Assembly: GCA_903882645.1 (NCBI GenBank)
Contig: CAIRXZ010000193.1
Location: forward strand, 1-44,495
Source: an uncultured Acidobacteriia bacterium
Lineage (GTDB): Bacteria; Acidobacteriota; Terriglobia; Bryobacterales; Bryobacteraceae
Length of the DNA stretch: 44,495 nt
Reading direction: 5' to 3'
Part shown: piece after piece, positions 23,679-30,569 of the stretch
How positions within the stretch are numbered: the first letter of the stretch is position 1
Layout: each line of letters begins with the position of its first letter
Translations under genes and position numbers: made by a program
Notes under the pieces: model-generated
The model's database searches: none
Told to the model about the DNA's origin: nothing
What the model saw: the letters and a program-made list of their open reading frames with translations, nothing else

Positions 23679-23937
23679 AAGAATTCACCGCCGAGGCGCA
23701 AGGACGCAGAGAAGAGACCCGCAAGAAGAACGTGGCGCCTCTGGCGCCGCTGACTCATCCTCTTGCTTCGGGCGCGGAGGGAGCGGAGAAACGCGCCATC
23801 TCCGAATATCTGCTCCCGGGTAGAGCAAGTTCCTCTGCCACCTCGGCGCGCGAACCCCGGGCCCAGTCTTGGCCTGCATACGCCGCCAACCCCATTTCAT
23901 TCTTCTCTGCGCCTCCGCGCCTCTGCGGTGAATTCTT
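23679..23937. mobile_element. MITE-like palindromic element within the secretion operon
   Basis: Terminal inverted repeats of 37 bp lie at 23679-23715 (starts AAGAATTCACCGC) and 23901-23937 (ends GGTGAATTCTT), pairing at about 32 positions. The 259-bp element fills the gap between the ATPase and PilM-like genes. It has a non-protein-like open frame (FTAEAQGRREE... to ...SAPPRLCGEF). The GAGGCGC...GCAGAGAA terminal wording is a common dispersed intergenic repeat in GC-rich environmental bacteria. It encodes no transposase, so it would need one in trans. A shorter similar motif (GACGCGGAGACGCGGAGAGG) lies near 35709. Confidence 0.72.
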
Positions 23938-23946
23938 GGTGTTCCC

Positions 23947-24837
23947 ATGCTCCTAGAGCGCCTCAAACTCCTGCTGCAGGACCCGCCGCCGGCGATGGCT
24001 TTCGAGATCTCCGAGGCCGGCATCGCCGCCGCGCGCATCGAATCCCGCGCGGAGCTCGAGTTTCATCCCCTCAAGCCGGGCACGCTTTGCATTTCTCCCC
24101 TGAAGGAAAACATCGCCGATCCGGACGACTTTTCGCTCGCCGTCCGGGCGCTCGCCGGCGCGCAGCCTTCGCGGAAACGGAGGGACGTCGCCCTCATTCT
24201 GCCGGACTACAGCGCGCGCCTCGTCGTGCTCGATTTCGATAGTTTTCCCTCCGACCCCAAGGAGCGGCTTTCCCTCGTCCGTTTCCGCCTGAAGCGCGCC
24301 GTGCCGTTTGACGTCGAATCGGCCGCCATCGGCTACTGGGAGCAGCCCGCCCCGAACAAGCGGACCACCGTGCTGGCCGCCGTGGCTTCGCTCGAGATCG
24401 TCTCGCGCTACGAAGCGCCGTTTCGCGCGGCCGGAATGCTTCCCGGCTTGGTCACCCTGTCCTCGCTGGCGGCTCTGGAGCTGGCGCCCGAGGGCGGCCT
24501 CACCGTGCTGGCCAAGATCGCCGGAAGAGTGCTTTCATTGATGGTGAGGGATAAAGGCGTGGTGGAGCTGGCGAGGTGCCTCGATCTGCCTTCCGCGGAA
24601 CTCGATGACATCGAGGCCGTTCTGATTCCCACTTTCGTGTACGTCGAGGATAATCTGGGCGCGCGCCCCGGAAAACTCGCCTTGTGCGGATTCGGCGCCC
24701 GCACGGCGGAGGCCGCGCGGCGCTTCCAGCAGGATCTCGGCGTGGAGACCGAGCCTCTGCGCTCGCGGCTGGGCGCGCCCGGCGAGAATGACGCGGGGCT
24801 GTTGGGTTACCTCCGGTCCATCGCAAAGAACAACTGA
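23947..24837 (+). CDS. PilM/GspL-like actin-fold assembly protein
   Basis: This 296-aa protein begins inside an actin-like fold (AFEISEAGIAAARIE). It continues with VALILPDYSARLVVLDFDSFPSDPKERLSLVRFRLKRAVPFDVE, matching the PilM region in which a GspE/PilB-facing subdomain follows the first strands. KLALCGFGARTAEAARRF near the end corresponds to the last nucleotide-fold strands. It is shorter than PilM (about 350 aa) and lacks a clear phosphate-binding motif, as in GspL cytoplasmic domains. It should form a cytoplasmic ring with PilN and link the ATPase to the PilNO complex. Confidence 0.75.
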   Translation: MLLERLKLLLQDPPPAMAFEISEAGIAAARIESRAELEFHPLKPGTLCISPLKENIADPDDFSLAVRALAGAQPSRKRRDVALILPDYSARLVVLDFDSFPSDPKERLSLVRFRLKRAVPFDVESAAIGYWEQPAPNKRTTVLAAVASLEIVSRYEAPFRAAGMLPGLVTLSSLAALELAPEGGLTVLAKIAGRVLSLMVRDKGVVELARCLDLPSAELDDIEAVLIPTFVYVEDNLGARPGKLALCGFGARTAEAARRFQQDLGVETEPLRSRLGAPGENDAGLLGYLRSIAKNN

Positions 24838-24931
24838 AATGAGGACTCCCATCAATCTCGCGCTCCGAGCCGCGAACGTAAGAGAGCGGTCCAGGCGGAC
24901 CAACTGACATGAAGATCCCCATCAATCTCGC
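24831..24931. repeat. 70-bp-spaced duplication at the PilM/PilN boundary
   Basis: A 31-bp segment at 24831-24861, covering the PilM stop and an ATG, recurs at 24901-24931 over the true PilN start. They match at 27 of 31 positions; both read CAACTGA...ATGARGA...CCCATCAATCTCGC. The 39 bp between contain CCGCGAACGTAAGAGAGCGG. The upstream ATG yields a dead 22-codon frame (MRTPINLALRAANVRERS...), so an ancestral start was copied. Confidence 0.75.
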
Positions 24932-25475
24932 CAGCCAGCCCTTCCGGCGGGTCCGCGCCATGCTCTTGGCGTCCGTCGCCGTGAGCTTGCTGCTGGCCGG
25001 CTCGCTGGCGGCGCTCATGTCGCTGATCCTGGCCCAACGCGCGCAGATGGCCGGCGTCCGCCACGACGTGGACCGGATCGGCCGCCGTATCCGCCAGGCC
25101 GGCGCCCAACAGGCCGAGCTTGCCGCCGTGCTGGCCAAACCCGAAAACGCCGAGGTGCTCGAGCGAAGCGTCTTCATCAACACTCTTCTCTACCGCAAGG
25201 GCATCAGTTGGACGCGCATCTTCTCGGACCTCGAGAAAACCCTGCCCTACAACGTGAAGATCCTCCAGATCCGCCCGTCTCTGGACGCTGGAAACCGGGT
25301 GTTGTTGGACATGACGCTGGCTTCGGAATCCGCGGCCGCGGCCGTTCAGGCGCTGAAGGCGCTCGAGGATTCGCCGCTGTTTGGCGGCGTGTTCTCGTCT
25401 CAGAACCAGCCTCCGACACAGACGGATCCGCTGTACCGGTACGGCGTCACGGTGATCTATGCCCAGCGGCTTTAG
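24909..25475 (+). CDS. PilN-like assembly protein
   Basis: This 188-aa bitopic protein starts MKIPINLASQPFRR, the short cytoplasmic motif (INLAxxPFR) by which PilN homologues bind PilM. A transmembrane helix follows (about residues 18-42), then a coiled coil (LAQRAQMAGVRHDVDRIGRRIRQAG) and a ferredoxin-like domain with NTLLYRKGISWTRIFSDLEKTLPYNVKILQIRP, a characteristic PilN segment. It forms a periplasmic heterodimer with PilO. Its end overlaps the PilO start by 17 bp. Confidence 0.88.
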   Translation: MKIPINLASQPFRRVRAMLLASVAVSLLLAGSLAALMSLILAQRAQMAGVRHDVDRIGRRIRQAGAQQAELAAVLAKPENAEVLERSVFINTLLYRKGISWTRIFSDLEKTLPYNVKILQIRPSLDAGNRVLLDMTLASESAAAAVQALKALEDSPLFGGVFSSQNQPPTQTDPLYRYGVTVIYAQRL

Positions 25476-26070
25476 CTTGCGGAACTGGAAGCCGGCCGGC
25501 GCCGTCAAGGAGCCGCGCGTGGTGGTGCGCGCGGCCATCGGCGCGCTCCTGGCGGCGAACCTGGTTGCCGCCGTCGTCGCTTTTGCGGGGATCGGCGGAT
25601 CGGCGGAGAGCCTGCGCGCCGAACAAGCCGCGCTGGGCCGCCAGCTCGCGGACCTGGAAAGGCGCAACGCGGCCGGCGCGCGGCTGGTCGGCAACGTCGA
25701 GAGGGCGCGCCGTGAAGGCGACCAGTTTCTGGCCAAGTACGTCATGGACCAGCGCACGCTTTCTTCGGCGATTATCGAGGAGCTCGAACAGATGGCGCAG
25801 GCGGCTGGCATGCGCCCGCTGCCCGGAGCAATGGAGGCCGAACCGATCGAGGGCAGCGATACGTTCCAAATGGTGACCATCACGGCGGGCTATGAGGGCG
25901 CCTACCCGAACCTCAAGAAGTTTGTGGCCCTCCTGGACAAGTCGCCCCGCTTCTTAATCGTCGAGAGAATGGTGCTGCAAACGCCCCAGCAGCAGCAGGC
26001 GAGCCAGCTTGTGAACGTGAGTCTGAAGGTCGATGCGTTCGTGCGGGGGGCTTCGGGGGCGACGCCGTGA
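25459..26070 (+). CDS. PilO-like assembly protein
   Basis: This 203-aa protein has a short cytoplasmic start, one transmembrane helix (about residues 24-44), a coiled coil (LRAEQAALGRQLADLERRNAAGARLV) and a C-terminal ferredoxin-like domain with FQMVTITAGYEGAYPNLKKFVALLDKSPRFLIVERM. The last wording is typical of the PilO/GspM-like fold. It pairs with PilN in the inner-membrane alignment complex. The start overlaps the PilN gene and the stop overlaps the following GTG by 4 bp, so translation is coupled on both sides. Confidence 0.85.
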   Translation: MPSGFSLRNWKPAGAVKEPRVVVRAAIGALLAANLVAAVVAFAGIGGSAESLRAEQAALGRQLADLERRNAAGARLVGNVERARREGDQFLAKYVMDQRTLSSAIIEELEQMAQAAGMRPLPGAMEAEPIEGSDTFQMVTITAGYEGAYPNLKKFVALLDKSPRFLIVERMVLQTPQQQQASQLVNVSLKVDAFVRGASGATP

Positions 26071-26780
26071 AACTGGGGCTGGAAAACAAGAAGGAAACGG
26101 CGATCCTCGGCGGGCTGGTCCTGTTGGGCTGCTACCTGGTGTACGCCAACTTGCTCTCCGGACCCTCGGCCCCCAAGCCTGATCCGCGGACCGAAACCGC
26201 CGCCGCCGATCTGGCGCCCGTCCCCGCGGTTCCCCAGCCCGTTTCCCCGGCCGCTGCTCCGCGGATCCAGGCCCCGCGCGGGCGAAGCGACGAGTTCCAC
26301 CCCGTGTTTCGCTCCAAACGGCCCGAGGACCGCATCGACCTGACGAAGGTGGACCCTACCCTCCATCTCGAGCTGCTGGCCAAGTTGCGGGAAGCGGCGC
26401 CCGAGGAGGGCGGGCGCAACCTGTTCCAATTCAGCGCGGCGCCCCCGCCCCCGCCACAGGCCAAAACCGCGAAACTCAGCATGCCGGAGCCGATCGTGAT
26501 GCCGCAGTCCAGGCCTGGCGGGCCTGCCGAGCCGGCCTCGGCTCCGCCTCCCCCTCCGATTCCGCTTAAGTACTACGGATCCTCCAAACCGCGCGCGGGC
26601 GGAAGGAGAACCGCCTTTTTCCTGGATGGCGAGAACATTTTGATGGCCTCCGAGGGCGAGGTGCTGCAGAGACGTTACCGGGTCGTGCGCATCGGCGACA
26701 ATTCGGCGGTGCTCGAAGACACCCAGTTGAAGCGCGAGCAATCCCTTCCGCTGGCGGAGGACGCCAATGCGCCGGGATAA
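26067..26780 (+). CDS. PilP/GspC-like bitopic protein
   Basis: This 237-aa protein starts at a GTG overlapping the previous stop. A transmembrane segment (about residues 12-30) is followed by a long Pro/Ala-rich linker and a C-terminal domain with IPLKYYGSSKPR, RRTAFFLDGENILMASEGEVLQRRYRVVRIGDNSAVLEDTQLKREQSLPL. That strand pattern is like the homology region of GspC/PilP, which contacts the secretin. The order M-N-O-P supports a PilP-type role. No secretin gene is seen in the window. Confidence 0.72.
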   Translation: MKLGLENKKETAILGGLVLLGCYLVYANLLSGPSAPKPDPRTETAAADLAPVPAVPQPVSPAAAPRIQAPRGRSDEFHPVFRSKRPEDRIDLTKVDPTLHLELLAKLREAAPEEGGRNLFQFSAAPPPPPQAKTAKLSMPEPIVMPQSRPGGPAEPASAPPPPPIPLKYYGSSKPRAGGRRTAFFLDGENILMASEGEVLQRRYRVVRIGDNSAVLEDTQLKREQSLPLAEDANAPG

Positions 26781-28146
26781 GGAGTCGGGATACGCCTTGC
26801 TGTTGGTCTTCCTGATGGCCGCGGTCGTCGCCATCTCGCTCTACAGCGAAATCCCCCGCGTCGCGTTTCAGTCCCAGCGGCACAAGGAACAGTTGCTGAT
26901 GGAGCGCGGCCAGCAGTACATCCGCGCCATCCAGGTGTTCCGCCAGGCGAACCGCGCCCAGTGGCCGCGGAACCTCGACGACCTCGAGAACTTCCAGAAC
27001 CGCCACTACCTGCGCCACAAGTACATCGATCCGATGACCGGGAAGTCGGAGTGGCGCCTCGTCCACATCCAAGGCGGCATGCTGACCGATTCGGCGTTCA
27101 CGAAGAAGCCCGCCGATAAGCCGGGGACGGCGGGAAGCGAGAGCACTTACATCACCGCGTACGCCGGTCTGGGGCAGACCCCCGCCGGCGCACAGAACTT
27201 CCGCCCGCAGGACCGCCGCCGCGCCAGCGAGGGCGCTTCGGGGCCGGGGGCTGGGGAGCCTGCGGCGCCTTTTCCCGGGTCGCCCCCGGATCAGAACAGC
27301 CAGATTGACCCGGGAGCGCAACCGGGTTCGAGCCCGTCCCAGCCGGGAGCGCCCCCGGCCGCTGACGCGCCGTTTTCAGGCGCTCCGGCCGCGCCCGGAA
27401 TGCCGGGAGTTGTTGCGTCCCCGCCCTCTCAGAGCGCGCTGTTTCAGCCGGGACAGCAGCTTCCAGGGTCCCTGGCCCAACCCGGCCAGCCGGGAAGCCC
27501 TAATCCGCTGGGGCCCGCTTCGGCCCCGCCGGCTCCGAATGCCGCGGTCGCCATGATCAACCAGCTCCTCACCACTCCCAATCCCCGCGCGGCCCAGATC
27601 GTTGCCCAGCAGAGCCAGCAAGCCGCGGCGTCGGGCGGAGTGGACAGCCCTGGCGGCGGGCTCGGCGGAGGAGGCTTAATGGCTGGGCTTGGCATATCCG
27701 GTCAGCTTGGCTCGTCATCGTCTTCCGCCGCGCAGGGCGCGGGAAGCTATCTGGCGGGCGTGGCCAGCAAGATGGAGCGGGAAGGCATCATGGTCTACAA
27801 CGACCGCACTGCCTATAACGAGTGGGAGTTCGTTTTCGATCCGACAAAGGTACAGCCGATCTCGGCGCCCGGCGGCGGAGTCCCGGGCAGCACTCCGGCC
27901 GGCCAGATGGGAGCTCAGGCGGGGGCTGGCATGCAAATGGGACCGGGCGGTCTGGGCGGAGGCCCGGGGATGGGCATGGGAACGCAATTGGGACAATTGG
28001 GGGCGCAGGCGGGACAAATGGGCGGGCGAATGGGGCCGGGCCCGCCGGCGAGCGGCGGCGGATCCGCGAGCAACCCCGCCGCCATGCAGTCCGCCGGCGG
28101 TTCTGCCAGCGGCCTGCCGCCCGGCTTCCGCATGGGGCGGCCTTGA
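26767..28146 (+). CDS. Atypical pseudopilin-like protein with long Gly/Pro/Met-rich tail
   Basis: This 459-aa protein has a class III-like leader (MRRDKESG) followed by one hydrophobic helix (YALLLVFLMAAVVAISLY). Next is a GspG-like conserved patch: ERGQQYIRAIQVFRQANRAQWPRNLDDLENF and HKYIDPMTGKSEWRLVHIQGG. The prepilin cleavage site would lie between G8 and Y9, but the usual Glu at mature position 5 is absent, as in GspK-type minor pseudopilins. From about residue 150 it is low-complexity Pro/Gly/Ala/Ser, interrupted by one ordered block (AGVASKMEREGIMVYNDRTAYNEWEFVFDPTK), then a Met/Gly-rich end. It overlaps the previous gene by 14 bp and closes the operon. Its precise role is uncertain. 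Confidence 0.7.
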   Translation: MRRDKESGYALLLVFLMAAVVAISLYSEIPRVAFQSQRHKEQLLMERGQQYIRAIQVFRQANRAQWPRNLDDLENFQNRHYLRHKYIDPMTGKSEWRLVHIQGGMLTDSAFTKKPADKPGTAGSESTYITAYAGLGQTPAGAQNFRPQDRRRASEGASGPGAGEPAAPFPGSPPDQNSQIDPGAQPGSSPSQPGAPPAADAPFSGAPAAPGMPGVVASPPSQSALFQPGQQLPGSLAQPGQPGSPNPLGPASAPPAPNAAVAMINQLLTTPNPRAAQIVAQQSQQAAASGGVDSPGGGLGGGGLMAGLGISGQLGSSSSSAAQGAGSYLAGVASKMEREGIMVYNDRTAYNEWEFVFDPTKVQPISAPGGGVPGSTPAGQMGAQAGAGMQMGPGGLGGGPGMGMGTQLGQLGAQAGQMGGRMGPGPPASGGGSASNPAAMQSAGGSASGLPPGFRMGRP

Positions 28147-28156
28147 TGGCTCCGCC

Positions 28157-28324
28157 ATGACCCGTTGGCTTTTCATCTCCCCGCTAATCCTGTGTGCGGC
28201 GCACAGCCCGGCCGCCGCCCGTTTCGCGGGTCTTGCCGGGATCGCCCTTCCCAGCGCCCTTCCCAGCCCTTCCCAGCGCTCCCCACCGGGGCGGCGGGCG
28301 TGGTATATTTTAGGACGCGTTTGA
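28157..28324 (+). CDS. Possible 55-aa exported peptide (weak)
   Basis: An ATG 10 bp after the pseudopilin-like stop opens a 55-codon frame starting MTRWLFISPLILCAAHSPAAA, which looks like a signal peptide. The rest is Pro/Ser/Arg-rich, without recognisable features. There is no good ribosome binding site. It may be a small end-of-operon gene, a degraded remnant or chance; the following bases (TATATT near 28304) may already be the RRM gene's promoter. Confidence 0.25.
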   Translation: MTRWLFISPLILCAAHSPAAARFAGLAGIALPSALPSPSQRSPPGRRAWYILGRV

Positions 28325-28415
28325 ATAGCTTCCGCGAGTCCGGCCGAGTGTTTCCGAGCAACGGCGCCGCCGTCCGCCTCCGTTTCCTCCCCCGAGGAGC
28401 CGCTTTCAATCGTTA

Positions 28416-28422
28416 GGAGAAT
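28416..28422 (+). promoter_or_regulatory. Ribosome binding site of the RRM gene
   Basis: TAGGAGA lies about 5 bp before the GTG start at 28426. It decides that the non-ATG codon directly before KNIFVGNL is the start. A TATATT box at 28304-28309 would give a leader of about 110 bases if used, but no matching -35 is seen. Confidence 0.55.
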
Positions 28423-28425
28423 TGT

Positions 28426-28776
28426 GTGAAGAACATTTTCGTCGGCAACCTGGATTTCAATGCCACTGAAGAGGCTGTGCGCAGCCTCTTCGAGCGATAC
28501 GGCGCCGTGAACAGCGCCCGTATCATGACCGACCGCGATACCGGGCGCTCGCGCGGGTTCGCGTTCGTGGAAATGGAGAACGAATCGGAAGCGGACCAGG
28601 CCATCTCCGCGCTGAACGGCTATACGCTGGACGGCCGGGCCTTGAACGTGAATGAAGCGCGCCCCAAGCCCGATCGCGGGTTCGGCGGCGGCGGCGGTGG
28701 ACGCGGATTCGGCGGCGGCGGACGTCCCGGCGGCGGCGGGCGTCCCGGCGGCGGACGGCGCGAACCGCGCTGGTAA
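28426..28776 (+). CDS. RRM-domain RNA-binding protein with glycine-rich tail
   Basis: This 116-aa protein has one RNA recognition motif. RNP2 is IFVGNL (residues 4-9) and RNP1 is RGFAFVEM (about 43-50), both with the aromatic residues that stack on RNA. The tail after about residue 82 is Gly/Arg-rich (GFGGGGGGRGFGGGGRPGG), like the tails of bacterial cold-inducible RRM proteins. It probably acts as an RNA chaperone or regulator in the cytoplasm; cold induction is known for some family members and not shown here. It converges with rpoD over a 31-bp gap containing a perfect palindrome. Confidence 0.93.
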   Translation: MKNIFVGNLDFNATEEAVRSLFERYGAVNSARIMTDRDTGRSRGFAFVEMENESEADQAISALNGYTLDGRALNVNEARPKPDRGFGGGGGGRGFGGGGRPGGGGRPGGGRREPRW

Positions 28777-28782
28777 TTCCAC

Positions 28783-28802
28783 AGGCCCGGCGCGCCGGGC
28801 CT
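28783..28802. terminator. Bidirectional hairpin between the RRM gene and rpoD
   Basis: AGGCCCGGCGCGCCGGGCCT is a perfect 20-bp palindrome centred in the 31-bp gap between two converging genes (stops at 28776 and 28808). It has no T-tract on either side. Position and symmetry argue for a shared terminator. Confidence 0.6.
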
Positions 28803-28807
28803 CGCAA

Positions 28808-30535
28808 TCAGGCGCCGCCTGCGCCGTTTTCAAGGAATGCGCGCAGGCGGTGGCTGCGGCTGCGGTGCCGCAGCTTGCGCAACGCTTTCGCTTCGATTTG
28901 GCGGATACGTTCGCGCGTCACCGCGAAGTTCTGTCCCACCTCTTCCAGCGTGTGCTCGCTGCCGTCCTCGAGCCCAAACCGCATCTTGATGATCTTCTCC
29001 TCGCGCGGCGTGAGCGTCTTCAGCACCTGAGCTGTCTGCTCGCGGAGATTCAGGTTGATCACGGCGTCCGAGGGCGAGATGCCGGCATGGTCGACGATGA
29101 AATCGCCAAGGTGCGACTCCTCCTCTTCCCCGATCGGGGTCTCGAGGGAAATCGGCTCTTGAGCCACGCGGAGCACCTTGCGGATCTTTGACACCGGCAA
29201 CTGCATGCGCTTGGCCAGCTCTTCGTTGGTGGGTTCGCGGCCCAATTCCTGCACCATCTGGCGCGAGGCGCGGATCAGCTTGTTGATCATCTCGATCATG
29301 TGGACCGGAATGCGGATCGTCCGCGCCTGGTCCGCGATGGCCCGCGTGATGGCCTGACGCACCCACCACGTGGCGTAAGTCGAGAACTTATATCCCCGGC
29401 GGTACTCGAACTTGTCCACCGCCTTCATGAGCCCGATGTTCCCTTCCTGAATCAGATCCAGGAACTGCAGGCCGCGGTTGGTGTAGCGCTTGGCAATGCT
29501 CACGACCAGGCGAAGGTTGGCCTCGATCAGCTCCTTCTTGGCGGCTTCCGCTTCGTTGTGCGCCTTGACGATAATCTGGAAAGTGCGGCGCAGCTCCGGC
29601 GCGCGCGTTCCGTAGGACTCCTCGAGCTGCGAAAGCCGCTGCCCGAACGCGCGCTGCTCCTTGCGCAGCTCCTTCACGCCGTCCATCCGCGAGCCGAGCC
29701 CCGTCTCCAGCTTCTTCTGCACCCGCGCGACCTCGCGCTCGACGGGCCGGACCTGCTCCACCGCCAGCCGCATGCTCTCGATCAGGTGCTGGATCACCGG
29801 CTCTTGAAGCCGCACCGACCGCACCACGCGGGAGGTCTTCACGATCAGCCGCCCCAGCTCCCAAAGCTGCCGGCGGTGCTGCTTCGGCTTCATGCCGCGC
29901 GGGATGGCCTGAAGTTTCTGGCGGCATTGCGCGATCTTCCGGTGAAGGCGGGCGGCCTCGCCGGCGTAGCGCGTGAACTCGCGCCGCTTCTCCTCGACCA
30001 GCTCGTCGGTGAGGACCGGATCCGGGATCTGGATGAGGTCGCGCGCGGAGAGCGCGCCGGAATCCACTTCCTCGCCCATGGCGATGATTTCCTGGACCAC
30101 CAGGGGCGTGCGCGAGAGCGATTTGAGCACCGTGCGCTGGCCGCGCTCGATGCGGCGCGAGATCTCCACCTCGCCCTCGCGCGTGAGAAGGGGGACCGTG
30201 CCCATCTCACGGAGGTACGTGCGCACCGGGTCGTTGATCTTCTCGCCGACGCCGGCGGGCAGGTCCAGATCGAGAAGATCCTCGCCCTCCTCGATCTTCT
30301 TCTCGAAGTCTTTTGGCTCTTCGAGAATCTCGATGCCGGCGCCGTCGAGTCCCGCGAGAACGTCTTCGAGTTCCGCGCCGCCGGGGAGATCGCTGGCGGG
30401 CAGAATCCCGCTCACCTCGTCGTACAGGACGTAGCCCTTCTCCTTGCCTATCTGTACGAGTCGCTCGAGCCCCTCGAATTTGTCGTCAGTCGCCACCGAA
30501 GCCCCGTACTCCCGGCGGACAAGAATCCAAGACAT
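28808..30535 (-). CDS. rpoD: Primary RNA polymerase sigma factor (sigma-70, RpoD)
   Basis: This 575-aa protein has all group 1 sigma regions: 1.1 ([26 protein letters not shown]), 1.2 ([29 protein letters not shown]), the non-conserved insert, then region 2 with [68 protein letters not shown] (2.1-2.4, the -10 reader). Region 3 follows with [15 protein letters not shown], and region 4.2 is [28 protein letters not shown], which reads the -35 box. It starts 35 bp after the dnaG stop on the same strand, the conserved dnaG-rpoD arrangement; rpsU is not adjacent. It directs housekeeping transcription. Confidence 0.97.
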   Translation of the reverse strand: MSWILVRREYGASVATDDKFEGLERLVQIGKEKGYVLYDEVSGILPASDLPGGAELEDVLAGLDGAGIEILEEPKDFEKKIEEGEDLLDLDLPAGVGEKINDPVRTYLREMGTVPLLTREGEVEISRRIERGQRTVLKSLSRTPLVVQEIIAMGEEVDSGALSARDLIQIPDPVLTDELVEEKRREFTRYAGEAARLHRKIAQCRQKLQAIPRGMKPKQHRRQLWELGRLIVKTSRVVRSVRLQEPVIQHLIESMRLAVEQVRPVEREVARVQKKLETGLGSRMDGVKELRKEQRAFGQRLSQLEESYGTRAPELRRTFQIIVKAHNEAEAAKKELIEANLRLVVSIAKRYTNRGLQFLDLIQEGNIGLMKAVDKFEYRRGYKFSTYATWWVRQAITRAIADQARTIRIPVHMIEMINKLIRASRQMVQELGREPTNEELAKRMQLPVSKIRKVLRVAQEPISLETPIGEEEESHLGDFIVDHAGISPSDAVINLNLREQTAQVLKTLTPREEKIIKMRFGLEDGSEHTLEEVGQNFAVTRERIRQIEAKALRKLRHRSRSHRLRAFLENGAGGA

Positions 30536-30569
30536 TGTATATCACGGCGCGCCGTCAGCGCCGGAAACG

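Noticed and set aside
21898-23724. 608-codon minus-strand frame across the GspE/PilB gene.
   Set aside because: It is rich in His, Gly and Val without domains and is the antisense shadow of a gene with all its catalytic motifs.
23660-23956. 98-codon plus-strand open frame in the secretion operon gap.
   Set aside because: It is the translation of the palindromic element; both ends mirror one another and no ribosome binding site or domain is present.
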